46,991 bases of DNA from an uncultured Pirellulaceae bacterium (GCA_938083195.1 CALKCK010000029.1:1-46991), one strand, 5' to 3'; numbered from the stretch's first letter, positions 17,349-26,825 are shown. Notes: generated from the sequence alone by a model not told the origin. A program made the numbers and translations.

Positions 17349-18191
17349 ATGATCATCGACTCGCACCATCATTTCTGGGATCGCTCGCTTTCGCAATTCG
17401 ATTATTCCTGGCAAGAGAATGCTGAACTTGAAAAAATATGCCAGAGCTTTCTACCTGAACATCTCAAGCCACAGATCGATGCGGCAGGCGTTGACAAGAC
17501 AATTTTTGTCCAAACCCAACATAATCTACTCGAGAACGACTGGGCACTCGGGCTCACAGAGTCTCATGACTGGATTGCCGGAATCGTTGGCTGGGTCGAC
17601 CTTGCAAGTCCAGACTGTGAGTCACAAGTCGAGCGTTTGAAAGAGCATTCCAAATTCGTCGGAGTTCGACACGTAGTTCAGGATGAACCAGATGACAATT
17701 TCATCCTTCGCGATGATGTCCTAAGAGGTCTAAAAGTACTCGAGAAGCACAACCTCCCCTACGATCTTCTGTTCTATGTCAAACATTTAAAGCACGCTTC
17801 AACGCTCGCCAAAAAATTCCCCGACCTCAAACTCGTCATCAATCACCTCGCCAAACCGCAAATTAAAAACCGCCAATGGGAGGGTTGGATTGAGAACTTG
17901 AAAACAGCGGCTCAATATCCCAATGTCTGGTGCAAATTGTCTGGTCTCGCTACAGAGGCAGACTGGAACACGTGGAAACCCGATGATTTCAAAATCTACG
18001 TCGATGCCGCGATCGAGCACTTTGGCACAGGGCGATGCATGTTTGGCAGCGATTGGCCAGTTTGCGAACTTGCGAGCTCCTATAAAGACGTATTTGACGC
18101 CATGTTCCAGTGCATTGGAGGGGTATCCGAGAGCGAGCGTGAAAAAATCTTAGGCCTAAATGCGGCTAAGTTCTACGACATCCCGCTTTAA
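17349..18191 (+). CDS. Amidohydrolase-2 (COG3618) sugar lactonase
   Basis: Hydrolyses a sugar lactone to the aldonate. It has 280 residues, the usual length of the COG3618 lactonases (L-fucono-, L-rhamnono- and L-galactono-lactonase). The metal HxH is H6/H8 in IDSHHHFWD. Further conserved pieces are QFDYSWQ, VDKTIFVQTQHNLLEND, GVRHVVQDEPDDNFIL, the second His in LVINHLAKP, WCKLSGLATEADW and the catalytic Asp in CMFGSDWPVC. It lies 68 bases after the aldo/keto reductase on the same strand and so is the natural next step, opening the lactone that enzyme makes. L-galactonolactone is inferred from the tagaturonate epimerase; L-fuconolactone is the main alternative. Confidence 0.85.
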   Translation: MIIDSHHHFWDRSLSQFDYSWQENAELEKICQSFLPEHLKPQIDAAGVDKTIFVQTQHNLLENDWALGLTESHDWIAGIVGWVDLASPDCESQVERLKEHSKFVGVRHVVQDEPDDNFILRDDVLRGLKVLEKHNLPYDLLFYVKHLKHASTLAKKFPDLKLVINHLAKPQIKNRQWEGWIENLKTAAQYPNVWCKLSGLATEADWNTWKPDDFKIYVDAAIEHFGTGRCMFGSDWPVCELASSYKDVFDAMFQCIGGVSESEREKILGLNAAKFYDIPL

Positions 18192-18316
18192 ACCGACAAG
18201 ATAAGCTTAGAAAACGCACATATAAAAAAATGGCCGACAAGCCTACACTGCCCTAGAACAATTAGGTCTGAATTGCGGTAATCTTTTATTATTCTTAATC
18301 ATCAGATGTTTGGTCG

Positions 18317-18336
18317 GTTAAACAACTGAGTTTAAC
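18317..18336. promoter_or_regulatory. Perfect 7+7 inverted repeat upstream of the PH-domain pair
   Basis: GTTAAAC (18317-18323) and GTTTAAC (18330-18336) are exact inverse complements around six bases. The site is about 100 bases upstream of the first PH-domain gene, in a 246-base gap. CCGACAAG also occurs twice near 18193 and 18233. An operator is possible; the evidence is symmetry only. Confidence 0.3.
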
Positions 18337-18437
18337 ATTTCTGACAAGATCGATCGTTTTTTAACGAACACAACGATATCGATTCGCCGCCAAACAGAAC
18401 ATTGCGGAGTGATAACGAACCCTCCCAAGGAAAACCA

Positions 18438-18995
18438 TTGACTACAGATCACCCAACAACAGACGCCGCCACCCTTTCTGAGACAGGTCGTGAATCAGTC
18501 AACCCACCGGAGCTATTTAAAAAACTGGCACCTGCAAATATTAGATACGAGCAACTATCCCGTGCAATCACTGCCACTACCCTGACAGTTGTCGCGACCA
18601 TCGCACTTTTAATCTGGTGGCTAAACAACGGGTTCGATACGGCGTGGCTATTGCTCCTTGCTGCAGCTTCTATTTTGTTGGTCTTTCTTTTTGTAATGGC
18701 TTGGAGATGGCCTACGATCAGTTATCGTCACAACTCATGGAAACTCGACGAGGAAGGACTTGAAATTCACAAAGGCGTCTTCTGGAAACATCAAATTTCA
18801 GTCCCACTTGGTCGTGTCCAACACGCCGATGTATCACAAGGGCCCATTCAACGATCCTTTGGTCTTGGCACTTTGATCATTCATACCGCCGGCACCCAGA
18901 ATTCATCGGTGGTTCTTTCGGGATTAAGCCAAACGACAGCCACCGAATTACGAGACCAGATAATCTCTCAAAAGCGAGGTGATTATGTCGTTTGA
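18438..18995 (+). CDS. YdbS-like PH-domain membrane protein
   Basis: It has 185 residues from the TTG at 18438, chosen because AAGGA (18427-18431) sits at ideal spacing; an earlier in-frame TTG at 18402 has no such site and no ATG is available. After a ~50-residue polar segment come two membrane helices (around TTLTVVATIALLIWWL and AWLLLLAAASILLVFLF). Then comes one bacterial PH (bPH2) domain with the family pattern RHNSWKLDEEGLEIHKGVFW, VPLGRVQHADVSQGPIQRSF and LGTLIIHTAG. YdbS/YdbT pairs are membrane proteins of unsettled role; in Bacillus they are linked to stress and antimicrobial-compound resistance. It overlaps its partner by 11 bases. Confidence 0.82.
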   Translation: MTTDHPTTDAATLSETGRESVNPPELFKKLAPANIRYEQLSRAITATTLTVVATIALLIWWLNNGFDTAWLLLLAAASILLVFLFVMAWRWPTISYRHNSWKLDEEGLEIHKGVFWKHQISVPLGRVQHADVSQGPIQRSFGLGTLIIHTAGTQNSSVVLSGLSQTTATELRDQIISQKRGDYVV

Positions 18996-20694
18996 ACAGG
19001 AACCAACGGAACCTAATTCGCAACTGCCGCATGTAGTGGATCCAGGGAATGGACAAACACCCAACGTGTCGGCACCTGAAAATCAACTTGGTGAAGACGG
19101 GGAACCAATGCTCCCCCCAAATCAGATGTCATTCCTCCATCCGACGTCTTTGATTTTCGATTTCTTGGCCCACATAAAAACTTACATCCTGCCCGTTGCA
19201 ATTGGTCTGTTTTATGGTGCGACCGAAGGTCAAGGGTTTCTCTTAGTCTTCTCCGCATTACTTGTTATTCCGACACTACTTCATTCGATTTTCAGCTATT
19301 TCACACTGCGATACTGCATCTCTGACAATCAACTGATTGTCAGAGAAGGAATTCTCAATCGGAACATTCGAACGGTGCCACTGGCGCGAATCCAGAACAT
19401 TGACTCGGTGCAGAATCCGTTACACCGACTGTTGAAAGTTGCTGAGGTGAAAATCGAGACCGCCAGTGGAACCAAGCCCGAGGCCGTTCTTCGTGTGCTC
19501 TCCGTCGAGAAAATGAACTCACTGAGATCTGCTGTTTTTGAAAGCCCCGCACACTTCCCTGAGGGCAATCCACTAAACACTCCAACTGGGGACTTCCCCG
19601 CGATTGAAGACGGTCATTCTCAGCCCGCTGCTAATGTGACACCCAACAGCTCCGAAGATTTGTTAAAGATTCCGCTCGCGTGGCTATTCAAAGCTGGATT
19701 GGCAAGCAATCGCGGATTGGTATTGGTCAGCATTTCTCTCGGCCTCTTCTTTCAGTTTACCAACAATAAATTTAAATTTTCTTTTAACTGGCTGGAAGAG
19801 CTCGTTAGAAACTCATCTGGAACATCGGAGATCGGGGATCCACTTCAATCTTCCTGGGTTTTTATTGGACTTTCGCTAACTGCAATCATCTTCGTTTTAG
19901 GTCTCATTCGCCTCCTTGGCGTTGGGTGGTATGTCATTCGGTTTCACGGTTACCAACTTCAGCGGAATGGGAACGACCTTCGTATCAGTTGCGGCCTCTG
20001 GACAAAGGTAAGTGCATCGATACCAATCCAGAGGATTCAATTCATCAGTATTCATCGATCCTTATTGATGAGGTGGTGGGGGTTAGCGGCGATTAGGATT
20101 GAGACTGCTGGCGGAGATTCAAGTCAAAATGAAAATGCGACAGAATCAATTTCTAAACGGTGGTTCATCCCCGTCATTGCAGAGGACCATGTCACAGCCA
20201 TCATACAAAGCCTACGACCTGATCTCATCTGGGAGGAGGCAAGCCTTGAATTCAAAAGTGTTTCACCCAGAACGACGAATCGACTAATTAGAATTGCTTG
20301 TGTTCAGGCAGTCGTACTTTGCTTGATTGGACTGCCCGTCTCCCCCACGTGGGGATGGATTCCAGGTATCGCCTTGTTACCAATCTTGCTGGCACATGCC
20401 GTCAAGAAAGGAAAATCAATGCAATACGCCAGACGATCGAACGAAGTGGTCTATCGAAGCGGCATTTTCAATCGAAAAACGAGCATTACGTTTTTCGACA
20501 AAATACAAACACTTTGCATCAGCCAATCTCCCTTTGATCGACGCTGGGGCATGGCAACTCTTTGTGTCGACACCGCTGCCGCCGGGCCAGCTGGGCATCG
20601 CATGCAAATCGCCTACCTCGAAGAGCAATTTGCCAATACCGAATTGAAACACCTTCGTATTAGTGCCGCTGGAAGAGAACCCATTTTCGGTTAA
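18985..20694 (+). CDS. YdbT-like protein with multiple PH domains
   Basis: It has 569 residues. The ATG at 18985 follows GAGGTGA (18976-18982); a GTG two codons earlier is possible but overlaps that ribosome site. Three bPH2 units each begin after paired membrane helices. Unit one has LRYCISDNQLIVREGILN and VPLARIQNIDSVQNPLHRL. Unit two has IRFHGYQLQRNGNDLRISCG and IPIQRIQFISIHRSLLMRW. Unit three has YARRSNEVVYRSGIFNRK and IQTLCISQSPFDRRWGMATL. This arrangement is the standard COG3428 build, about 500-570 residues. It overlaps the YdbS-like gene and is surely coupled to it. It converges on the DUF1501 gene with a 38-base gap holding an imperfect hairpin (AACCGACC/GGTCTGGTT), a possible shared terminator. 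Confidence 0.85.
   Translation: MSFEQEPTEPNSQLPHVVDPGNGQTPNVSAPENQLGEDGEPMLPPNQMSFLHPTSLIFDFLAHIKTYILPVAIGLFYGATEGQGFLLVFSALLVIPTLLHSIFSYFTLRYCISDNQLIVREGILNRNIRTVPLARIQNIDSVQNPLHRLLKVAEVKIETASGTKPEAVLRVLSVEKMNSLRSAVFESPAHFPEGNPLNTPTGDFPAIEDGHSQPAANVTPNSSEDLLKIPLAWLFKAGLASNRGLVLVSISLGLFFQFTNNKFKFSFNWLEELVRNSSGTSEIGDPLQSSWVFIGLSLTAIIFVLGLIRLLGVGWYVIRFHGYQLQRNGNDLRISCGLWTKVSASIPIQRIQFISIHRSLLMRWWGLAAIRIETAGGDSSQNENATESISKRWFIPVIAEDHVTAIIQSLRPDLIWEEASLEFKSVSPRTTNRLIRIACVQAVVLCLIGLPVSPTWGWIPGIALLPILLAHAVKKGKSMQYARRSNEVVYRSGIFNRKTSITFFDKIQTLCISQSPFDRRWGMATLCVDTAAAGPAGHRMQIAYLEEQFANTELKHLRISAAGREPIFG
19319..19346 (+). repeat. Perfect 12-base hairpin inside the YdbT-like gene
   Basis: TCTCTGACAATC (19319-19330) and GATTGTCAGAGA (19335-19346) are exact inverse complements with a four-base AACT loop. 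It lies within the coding sequence of the first PH domain (residues ISDNQLIVRE). In mRNA it would be a stable tetraloop stem. No T-tract follows, so it is not a normal terminator. Confidence 0.6.
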
Positions 20695-20732
20695 GCCCAA
20701 CAGAATCCCAACCGACCATCGAGCCGGTCTGG

Positions 20733-22181
20733 TTATCCCAAAACTCCCTGAACCACCTCTCCATGCACATCCGTCAAACGATACCTTCGGCCCTGATGGC
20801 GGTAAGTTAATCGCTCATGATTAATTCCAAGCAAATGCAACATGGTTGCTTGTAGATCGTGTACATGCACTCCATTCTCGATGACATTATATCCGAACTC
20901 ATCAGTTTTCCCGTACTGTCCACCCGGTTTGACTCCACCTCCGGCCATCCAGAGAGAAAAACAACGAGGATGATGATCTCGGCCAAAATTGCCGCCACTA
21001 AATTTTCCTTGGCAATAATTAGTGCGTCCGAATTCCCCTGCCCAAACCACCAACGTGTCGTCCAGCATCCCGCGAGCCGCCAAATCTTTCACCAAAGCGG
21101 CAGAGGGTTGGTCGGTTTCACGACACTGCCCACGTATACCACCAGGTAACCCTCCATGTTGATCCCAACCTGGATGGTAAAGCTGGATAAATTTCACATC
21201 CTTTTCAGCCAACCGTCTAGCCAAAAGACAATTGGCTGCGAATGAACCCGGCTTGTGAACATCAGGCCCATACATATCGAGCGTTTCTTTTGACTCCCCC
21301 GACATGTCAACAACATCTGGAACTGAAGCCTGCATGTTAAAAGCCAATTCGTGCTGAGCAATCCTCGTCTCCAACAATGGATCAGACTGCTTTTCCAACT
21401 GCATTTGATGCAAGGCATCAATTGCATCGAGCATGCGTTTCCGACTGGATCGATCGATTCCTGCCGGATTATTTAAATACAGCACGGGATCTTTTCCCGA
21501 CCGGAATCGCACTCCTTGATGCCGAGCAGGGAGAAAACCACTTCCCCAAAGCCGAGAAACCAGCGGTTGCCCACCTTTGTTCTTAGTGACCATTACTACG
21601 AACGACGGGAGGTTCTGATTGGCCGTTCCCAATCCATAGCTCAACCAAGCGCCGATACTCGGCCGACCGGGAAACTGTGAACCGGTTTGTAAAAACGTTA
21701 CGCCCGGTCCGTGATTAATTGCCTCGGTGTACATCGAATTAATCACACACATCCGATCAGCAATTCCGGCGGTGTGAGGCAATAACTCGCTCATCCACTG
21801 TCCAGACTCTCCTTGCTGTTCAAACTTAAAAGGAGATCCCACCAATGGAAAACTCGACTGATTCCCACTCATCCCAGTCAACCGCTGCCCCTTACGAATT
21901 GCTTCCGGCAACTGCTCTCCCTGAACCTTATTCAAGTGCGGCTTGTGATCCCAAAGATCAATTTGCGATGGCCCGCCACTTTGAAACAAAAAGATGACGC
22001 GTTTGGCCTTTGCAGAATGGTGCAACTGATCCATTGACCCACCTCTACTGTCATCAGCGGGCAGATCACTTTTCACCAAGTCACTGAGAGCAAGCGCCCC
22101 CAGTCCCATCCCAAATTGGTTGAGAAAACGACGGCGGGGCATTCCAGCGCTGGCAGAATATCCGGTGCATTGATGGTTCAT
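20733..22181 (-). CDS. DUF1501 protein with twin-arginine signal
   Basis: It has 482 residues and is an alkaline-phosphatase/sulfatase-fold protein of the DUF1501 family, greatly expanded in planctomycetes. A Tat-type export signal is visible: RRRFLNQFG at 16-24 followed by GMGLGALALSDL. Family pieces are FLFQSGGPSQIDLWDHKP, LQTGSQFPGRPSIGAWLSYG, KFIQLYHPGWDQHGG, LVVWAGEFGRTN, GRDHHPRCFSLWMAGGG, DEFGYNVIENGVHVHD and LHLLGINHERLTYRHQGRRY. Function is not established; these proteins pair with DUF1549/DUF1553 cytochrome-like partners, as here, where the partner lies 7 bases upstream in one operon. Expected location is the periplasm. Confidence 0.92.
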   Translation of the reverse strand: MNHQCTGYSASAGMPRRRFLNQFGMGLGALALSDLVKSDLPADDSRGGSMDQLHHSAKAKRVIFLFQSGGPSQIDLWDHKPHLNKVQGEQLPEAIRKGQRLTGMSGNQSSFPLVGSPFKFEQQGESGQWMSELLPHTAGIADRMCVINSMYTEAINHGPGVTFLQTGSQFPGRPSIGAWLSYGLGTANQNLPSFVVMVTKNKGGQPLVSRLWGSGFLPARHQGVRFRSGKDPVLYLNNPAGIDRSSRKRMLDAIDALHQMQLEKQSDPLLETRIAQHELAFNMQASVPDVVDMSGESKETLDMYGPDVHKPGSFAANCLLARRLAEKDVKFIQLYHPGWDQHGGLPGGIRGQCRETDQPSAALVKDLAARGMLDDTLVVWAGEFGRTNYCQGKFSGGNFGRDHHPRCFSLWMAGGGVKPGGQYGKTDEFGYNVIENGVHVHDLQATMLHLLGINHERLTYRHQGRRYRLTDVHGEVVQGVLG

Positions 22182-22188
22182 TAGCTCT

Positions 22189-25100
22189 CTACCGTTTAGT
22201 TACACATTCATCGTAATTGAACAAAGCATTGGCAACACTTGACCATGCAGCGAGCACGGCTAAATCCTCAGATTCATCGGCTTGACTCGCCTCAGAAAAA
22301 TCTCCGCCAGCTGGCTCTCCGTTGATATAAAAACGCACCTGCCCCGATTTCATATCCGCCGTACAGACAACGTGAGACCATTGCCCTACGGGTGGACTCC
22401 TCTCCACCATCCGAACCTCTCCGTTACAAATGAAACGCAAACCTCCATGCAGGTCGAGCAGCAACCCCGAGCCGCTACCCGGGGTAATTTTATCCCAGAT
22501 TCGACCGACTCCTACACGACTCGGCTTGACCCAGGCCTCGAGTGAAAAACCATTGGGAAACTTAAGATTCGATGTATTTTCAAATACGAACGGCCCGCTA
22601 ATTTTCTGTTTTTCAACCACGGGCTCCACCGGAGTTCCTTCGATCGATTCAAGATTTGAAATTTCAACCTTCCAGCTTGCATCCAAAACTTGATTTCGAT
22701 CTACCTCATAGAGCTTTTTGATTTCCTCGGATGTCAGCACACTGCCCCACGCACTCGCACGCCCAAATTCCCCTTGGAACTTTTCAGCACCATCCGGTGT
22801 CATTCCAATCCTGAAATCGTGCTCATTAGTCGGGAATAAAACTTTGGCACCCGCCCCATATTCGCCGAATTTCCCATTGGATAAATACGCAATCGCCGAG
22901 TCCGGATTTGATTGAAAATACTCTAATTGGCTTCGATAAAGATCCTCAATGACCGACCGTTCTTTCGCTGTGGGACGTCGCGTCGTCAGCGTCAAAAACA
23001 TTTCGTCAATCAACTTGCCAGCTACTTGCCCCTTGTTCTTTGCAATTAGCCGATGACTCAACCCTCGCGCCGCCTCAACGAACTGAGGTCCATTTAACAT
23101 CGCAAGTGCCTGCAGAGGAGAGGAAGTTCGCTCACGTTTGACCTGACAAACATCTCGCTTCGATGCATCCAAAACCATCATGACAGGACCAGGTCCAGTC
23201 CGCTTCCAATAGGTGTATAACGAACGTCGGTAAAGTCCTTCTCCCCCATCCGGTTTGACTGGCTTGAAGGACGCCTCTAACTCGTAAGGCCTAGCGGGCG
23301 TGCCACCCAATTTATTGACCAATAATCCACTGGCAGCGAGAACATTATCCCGCAACATCTCTGCAGTCAAACGATAGGAGGGAGCGCGGGCAAGAAACTC
23401 ATTCGCAGGATCACGCTTCAACATTTCATCTGACACTTGACTCGATTGCCGGTAAGCAGACGACATCACCATTTGCTTGATTAGCCGTTTAACATCCCAT
23501 CCGCTCTCCACGAAATCTAAAGCCAGCCAATCCAGCAATTCGGGGTGGGTTGGCAACACGCCCTGACTCCCAAAATCTTCAGGCGTGCGCACAATTCCTT
23601 CGCCAAAAACCAGTTGCCAGTAATGATTCACTGCCACACGCGCAGTCAAAGGATGACCAGGATCGACCAACCAACGAGCAAGTCCAAGCCGATTGCGTGG
23701 CAAGGCATCGTCCGTGGCTGGCAATACTGCAGGCGTTGCCGACACAACTTTTTCTCCCCGACTTGAATACAACCCGCGTCCTAGAACAAACGCGTCCCTC
23801 GGCTTATCCATTTCTCGCATCACCATAATTTCAGTGGTGCGGTCCAACTCTTCGCATAATACCTGACGAGCGGATTTCAATTTTGCACGATAATCATCAA
23901 ATAATTCTGAATCATTTAATTCAAGATGCTCAGCAAGCATGCGCAACTGCAAATTGGAAAGCTCAGCGTTTGCCTCGGAACCCAGAAACCCCTGCTTGAA
24001 TCGCTCCGAATCATGGGCCAAGCCAACTTCCAAACTCGAAAGCTGTCGATCATATACCTTGAATGAGGAAACCAACCCATTAGTAAATCCACGATCGCGA
24101 AACCGCTGTCCAATCGCAATATTATTACCACCACCTCCGGTAATATTTCTGGTGAGCTTGTTTTTCACAACCTCGAGTTCCATCGCTTGCCCGTCAATAA
24201 AAATTGACAACCCCGCTGCATCGACGCTTCCGTCGTAGACTACGGAAACATCAATCCATTGATTGAGAGGTATTTCTTGTTTCGTTTTGACCCGAATCGC
24301 ATTCCCTGGCCAGAAATGAATAAGCGAGGCACTCAATTTTCCGTCTTCGATTAACAACTGATAGCCTCGGCTCGCCGCGTCAGTCCAAGCTCGCGATCTA
24401 TGAAAAATAACCGCTCGCTCTTTTTTATCCGGCGTGTTCATCGACAAGCTTATCGAAAATGGCTGGTAACGAGTAAAATTACCCGTCTTCATCTCAATCG
24501 CATCATCACCAGAGAGTTTCACCGCTGGGTTTTCGCGAGCGTCTACTGTCTTTTGATTCCCGCTACCCACCGCATTGAAATCAACCACCCCAACCGGATC
24601 AGCACCTTTCAAACCAATCGCTCGCTCAATTTCTTCTCTGCCAATTCGCTGAGACAGGCTGTTGGGGCGGGTCCGCTCGAGATCTTTCAAGCTCGCTTGC
24701 AAAGCTGCTAATTTGTTCTTTTGCTCCGGCTTTAGCAGACGCAACGTCGGGGTGGGTGTTGAGTTGGTGAAATAAGAATAAAGCCCGGATTCGTCGATGT
24801 TATTGAAATAAGAAAAAAGTTGGTAATACTCTTTTTGCGAAAGTGGATCATATTTGTGATCGTGGCAACGAGCGCACTCTAGGGTCAACCCAAGAAACGC
24901 CGTCGCAAAGGTATGCGTTCGATCAGCGACATACTCCACACGAAATTCCTCTTCAACGCTACCACCCTCTACTTTCTGAGAATGGAGCCGATTGAACGTC
25001 GTGGCTAAAATCTGATCATCCGTCGCCTCGGGTAAAAGATCACCCGCAAGCTGTTCGGTAACAAATTGATCATAAGACATGTTCTCATTGAACGACCGAA

Positions 25101-25875
25101 TCACCCAATCTCGCCATGGCCACACAAATCGATCGCGATCCACTTGGTAACCAAAGGTATCGCTGTAGCGAGCAACATCGAGCCAATCCGAGGTCATCCG
25201 TTCGCCGTAACGCTCGGAAGCCAACAAACGATCGACAACCACTTCATAGGCATCTTCAGAAGTGTCCGCATTAAAAGCACTCAATTCCTCAATCGTCGGA
25301 GGAAGTCCTGTCAGATCGAAGGTCACCCGGCGCAGTAAAACGCCCCTGGATGCGGGCAACGATGGTTTGAGCTTTTCCTGCTCGAGACGGCTTAAAATAA
25401 ACTGGTCAATCGCATTGGCACCCCAGACTCCTTTTACCTTAGGTAATTGTGCCTTTTTAGGTGAAACGAAAGACCAGTGCTGTTCCCATTCCGCTCCCTG
25501 AGCAACCCATAGCTCAAGCGTCTTCACTTCCTCTGCGCTCAATGAAAGATTCGAGTCAACCGGAGGCATGTGGTCATCATCTTCCGAGAGGATTCTCGCA
25601 ATTAAATCACTTGTCTCGGGTTGCCCCGCAACGACCACCCCTGCAACCCCAGACTCAGTGTCTAAGCGAAGATCAGACTCTCGGGTTTCAGCATCTGGGC
25701 CATGGCAAAGAAAGCAACGATCTGAAAGGATCGGTTTCACGTCACGAGTAAAATCAACTTCAGCAACATCCTGCCATGCTAAAACCGACTGACTACAAAC
25801 CAACGGCGCCAATAAAATAAAAACCAAACAGAGCCGTCTACAAACATCTCTAACTTTTAACTTACCAGTATTCAT
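22189..25875 (-). CDS. PSCyt1-DUF1549-LamG-DUF1553 planctomycete protein
   Basis: It has 1228 residues from the ATG at 25875, preceded by GGTGA; a TTG three codons earlier is less likely. In order: a signal peptide (LCLVFILLAPLVCSQSVLAW), a PSCyt1 cytochrome-like domain with heme motif CFLCH near residues 54-58, then DUF1549. DUF1549 has LLRRVTFDLTGLPPT, RYSDTFGYQVDRDRFVWPWR and a second CxxCH, CARCH, in LECARCHDHKYDPLS. A LamG/concanavalin-like domain follows (about 450-620), then DUF1553 (RLGLARWLVDPGHPLTARVA, HPELLDWLALDF, SSAYRQSSQ). Unusually, a second LamG domain interrupts the end of DUF1553: the closing helix LAVLAAWSSVANALFNYDE comes only after about 190 inserted residues. The protein is exported; its substrate is unknown, although carbohydrate binding is plausible. 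Confidence 0.9.
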   Translation of the reverse strand: MNTGKLKVRDVCRRLCLVFILLAPLVCSQSVLAWQDVAEVDFTRDVKPILSDRCFLCHGPDAETRESDLRLDTESGVAGVVVAGQPETSDLIARILSEDDDHMPPVDSNLSLSAEEVKTLELWVAQGAEWEQHWSFVSPKKAQLPKVKGVWGANAIDQFILSRLEQEKLKPSLPASRGVLLRRVTFDLTGLPPTIEELSAFNADTSEDAYEVVVDRLLASERYGERMTSDWLDVARYSDTFGYQVDRDRFVWPWRDWVIRSFNENMSYDQFVTEQLAGDLLPEATDDQILATTFNRLHSQKVEGGSVEEEFRVEYVADRTHTFATAFLGLTLECARCHDHKYDPLSQKEYYQLFSYFNNIDESGLYSYFTNSTPTPTLRLLKPEQKNKLAALQASLKDLERTRPNSLSQRIGREEIERAIGLKGADPVGVVDFNAVGSGNQKTVDARENPAVKLSGDDAIEMKTGNFTRYQPFSISLSMNTPDKKERAVIFHRSRAWTDAASRGYQLLIEDGKLSASLIHFWPGNAIRVKTKQEIPLNQWIDVSVVYDGSVDAAGLSIFIDGQAMELEVVKNKLTRNITGGGGNNIAIGQRFRDRGFTNGLVSSFKVYDRQLSSLEVGLAHDSERFKQGFLGSEANAELSNLQLRMLAEHLELNDSELFDDYRAKLKSARQVLCEELDRTTEIMVMREMDKPRDAFVLGRGLYSSRGEKVVSATPAVLPATDDALPRNRLGLARWLVDPGHPLTARVAVNHYWQLVFGEGIVRTPEDFGSQGVLPTHPELLDWLALDFVESGWDVKRLIKQMVMSSAYRQSSQVSDEMLKRDPANEFLARAPSYRLTAEMLRDNVLAASGLLVNKLGGTPARPYELEASFKPVKPDGGEGLYRRSLYTYWKRTGPGPVMMVLDASKRDVCQVKRERTSSPLQALAMLNGPQFVEAARGLSHRLIAKNKGQVAGKLIDEMFLTLTTRRPTAKERSVIEDLYRSQLEYFQSNPDSAIAYLSNGKFGEYGAGAKVLFPTNEHDFRIGMTPDGAEKFQGEFGRASAWGSVLTSEEIKKLYEVDRNQVLDASWKVEISNLESIEGTPVEPVVEKQKISGPFVFENTSNLKFPNGFSLEAWVKPSRVGVGRIWDKITPGSGSGLLLDLHGGLRFICNGEVRMVERSPPVGQWSHVVCTADMKSGQVRFYINGEPAGGDFSEASQADESEDLAVLAAWSSVANALFNYDECVTKR

Positions 25876-26060
25876 TTTCACCAAATCGCTTGGGACTTGT
25901 CACGCGTCGCTAGAACTCGTCCATTGTAACCCATTCTCATTGAGATGAAATCACGAAATGCAATTCGCGCGGCGCAGCAAGAGCATGCGCACTAGAAAAA
26001 AAGATATCTGGAAAGGATACGACAGAGAAATTCCCGAAATAATGCTCAGACAAGGAAAAT

Positions 26061-26519
26061 CTAGCTACCGGACGGCGGGGTCGTTAATAGCGTATCAAGA
26101 TCCGCCAATTCAAATCGGTAATTCTCATTTAGAAAACCGTTCGTTTTCATCCCATACTCTAGGAACCCAAACGCGGTATTCCGACGCAAAATTGATGCGT
26201 GAAAATACCACAATTCAGACGTGACATCGGTATCAACTAAAATCGAATAAACCACTTCAGTCGAGTTCAACTCCGTCGTCGTAAGAACTGACAAGCCACC
26301 ATCGCTCAAGTCTTTGGTAAATCCCAAAGCGAGAACAGAAGGAACTGGATTTCCATCAACCCAAGGACAAAGAGCCACTGGAAGACCGCGCACGTAGCGG
26401 TTCTCTTGCCGACTCTCGTTAGCGCGTAACAGCGTAGGTGTTGTTAAGTCGAGAATTCGGCGCATGTACGGAATTGCGTCCGTCATCCCTTGTTTCGTTC
26501 GCGTTGAAAACAACCCCAT
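26061..26519 (-). CDS. PilZ domain protein, probable c-di-GMP receptor
   Basis: It has 152 residues from the ATG at 26519, preceded by AGAGGAAAAA; an upstream in-frame start at 26570 lacks such a site. The PilZ ligand-binding motifs are complete: RxxxR is R37-R41 in ESRQENRY, and DxSxxG is D70, S72, G75 in FTKDLSDGGLSV. The remainder is beta-rich with no second domain and no membrane segment. It should bind cyclic di-GMP and influence motility, adhesion or surface polymer formation, but no partner or target is adjacent. It is probably a single-gene transcription unit, 186 bases from the end of the DUF1553 operon start. Confidence 0.7.
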   Translation of the reverse strand: MGLFSTRTKQGMTDAIPYMRRILDLTTPTLLRANESRQENRYVRGLPVALCPWVDGNPVPSVLALGFTKDLSDGGLSVLTTTELNSTEVVYSILVDTDVTSELWYFHASILRRNTAFGFLEYGMKTNGFLNENYRFELADLDTLLTTPPSGS

Positions 26520-26825
26520 TTTTTCCTCTTTCGTATTTTTCGATCCGGCTTCCAATTGAAAAATCGGCATTGAAGTGTAGTTTTCAACTTGTGCGCGGTT
26601 TTTTTATTTCTATCACGAACCGACGGTGATCCCAAAAACCAGTACGGGTTATAACGATTTTGCAACGCCAACCGCCAAGAAAGCGGTCCGTTCAACACCT
26701 GCCCCACATTCGCGCTCAACCCGCGTCCGCCTCAATTCCCAAGACAACAATCTTGGCGATCAAAGACAGTTATTGAAAACAAAGGCAAAACGGACGGCGA
26801 TTTCAAATTTACTGATTCGCGTATG
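26520..26825. other. Intergenic stretch between the PilZ and AcpH-like genes
   Basis: About 306 bases upstream of the PilZ gene and downstream of the AcpH-like gene. The PilZ promoter should be here. Short open frames on both strands show no conserved features. I could not fix a convincing promoter or terminator by eye. Confidence 0.4.

Noticed and set aside
16342..18191. L-fucose rather than L-galactose pathway
   Set aside because: No fuconate dehydratase or later fucose step is present, whereas galactonate and tagaturonate enzymes are; kept as an alternative only.
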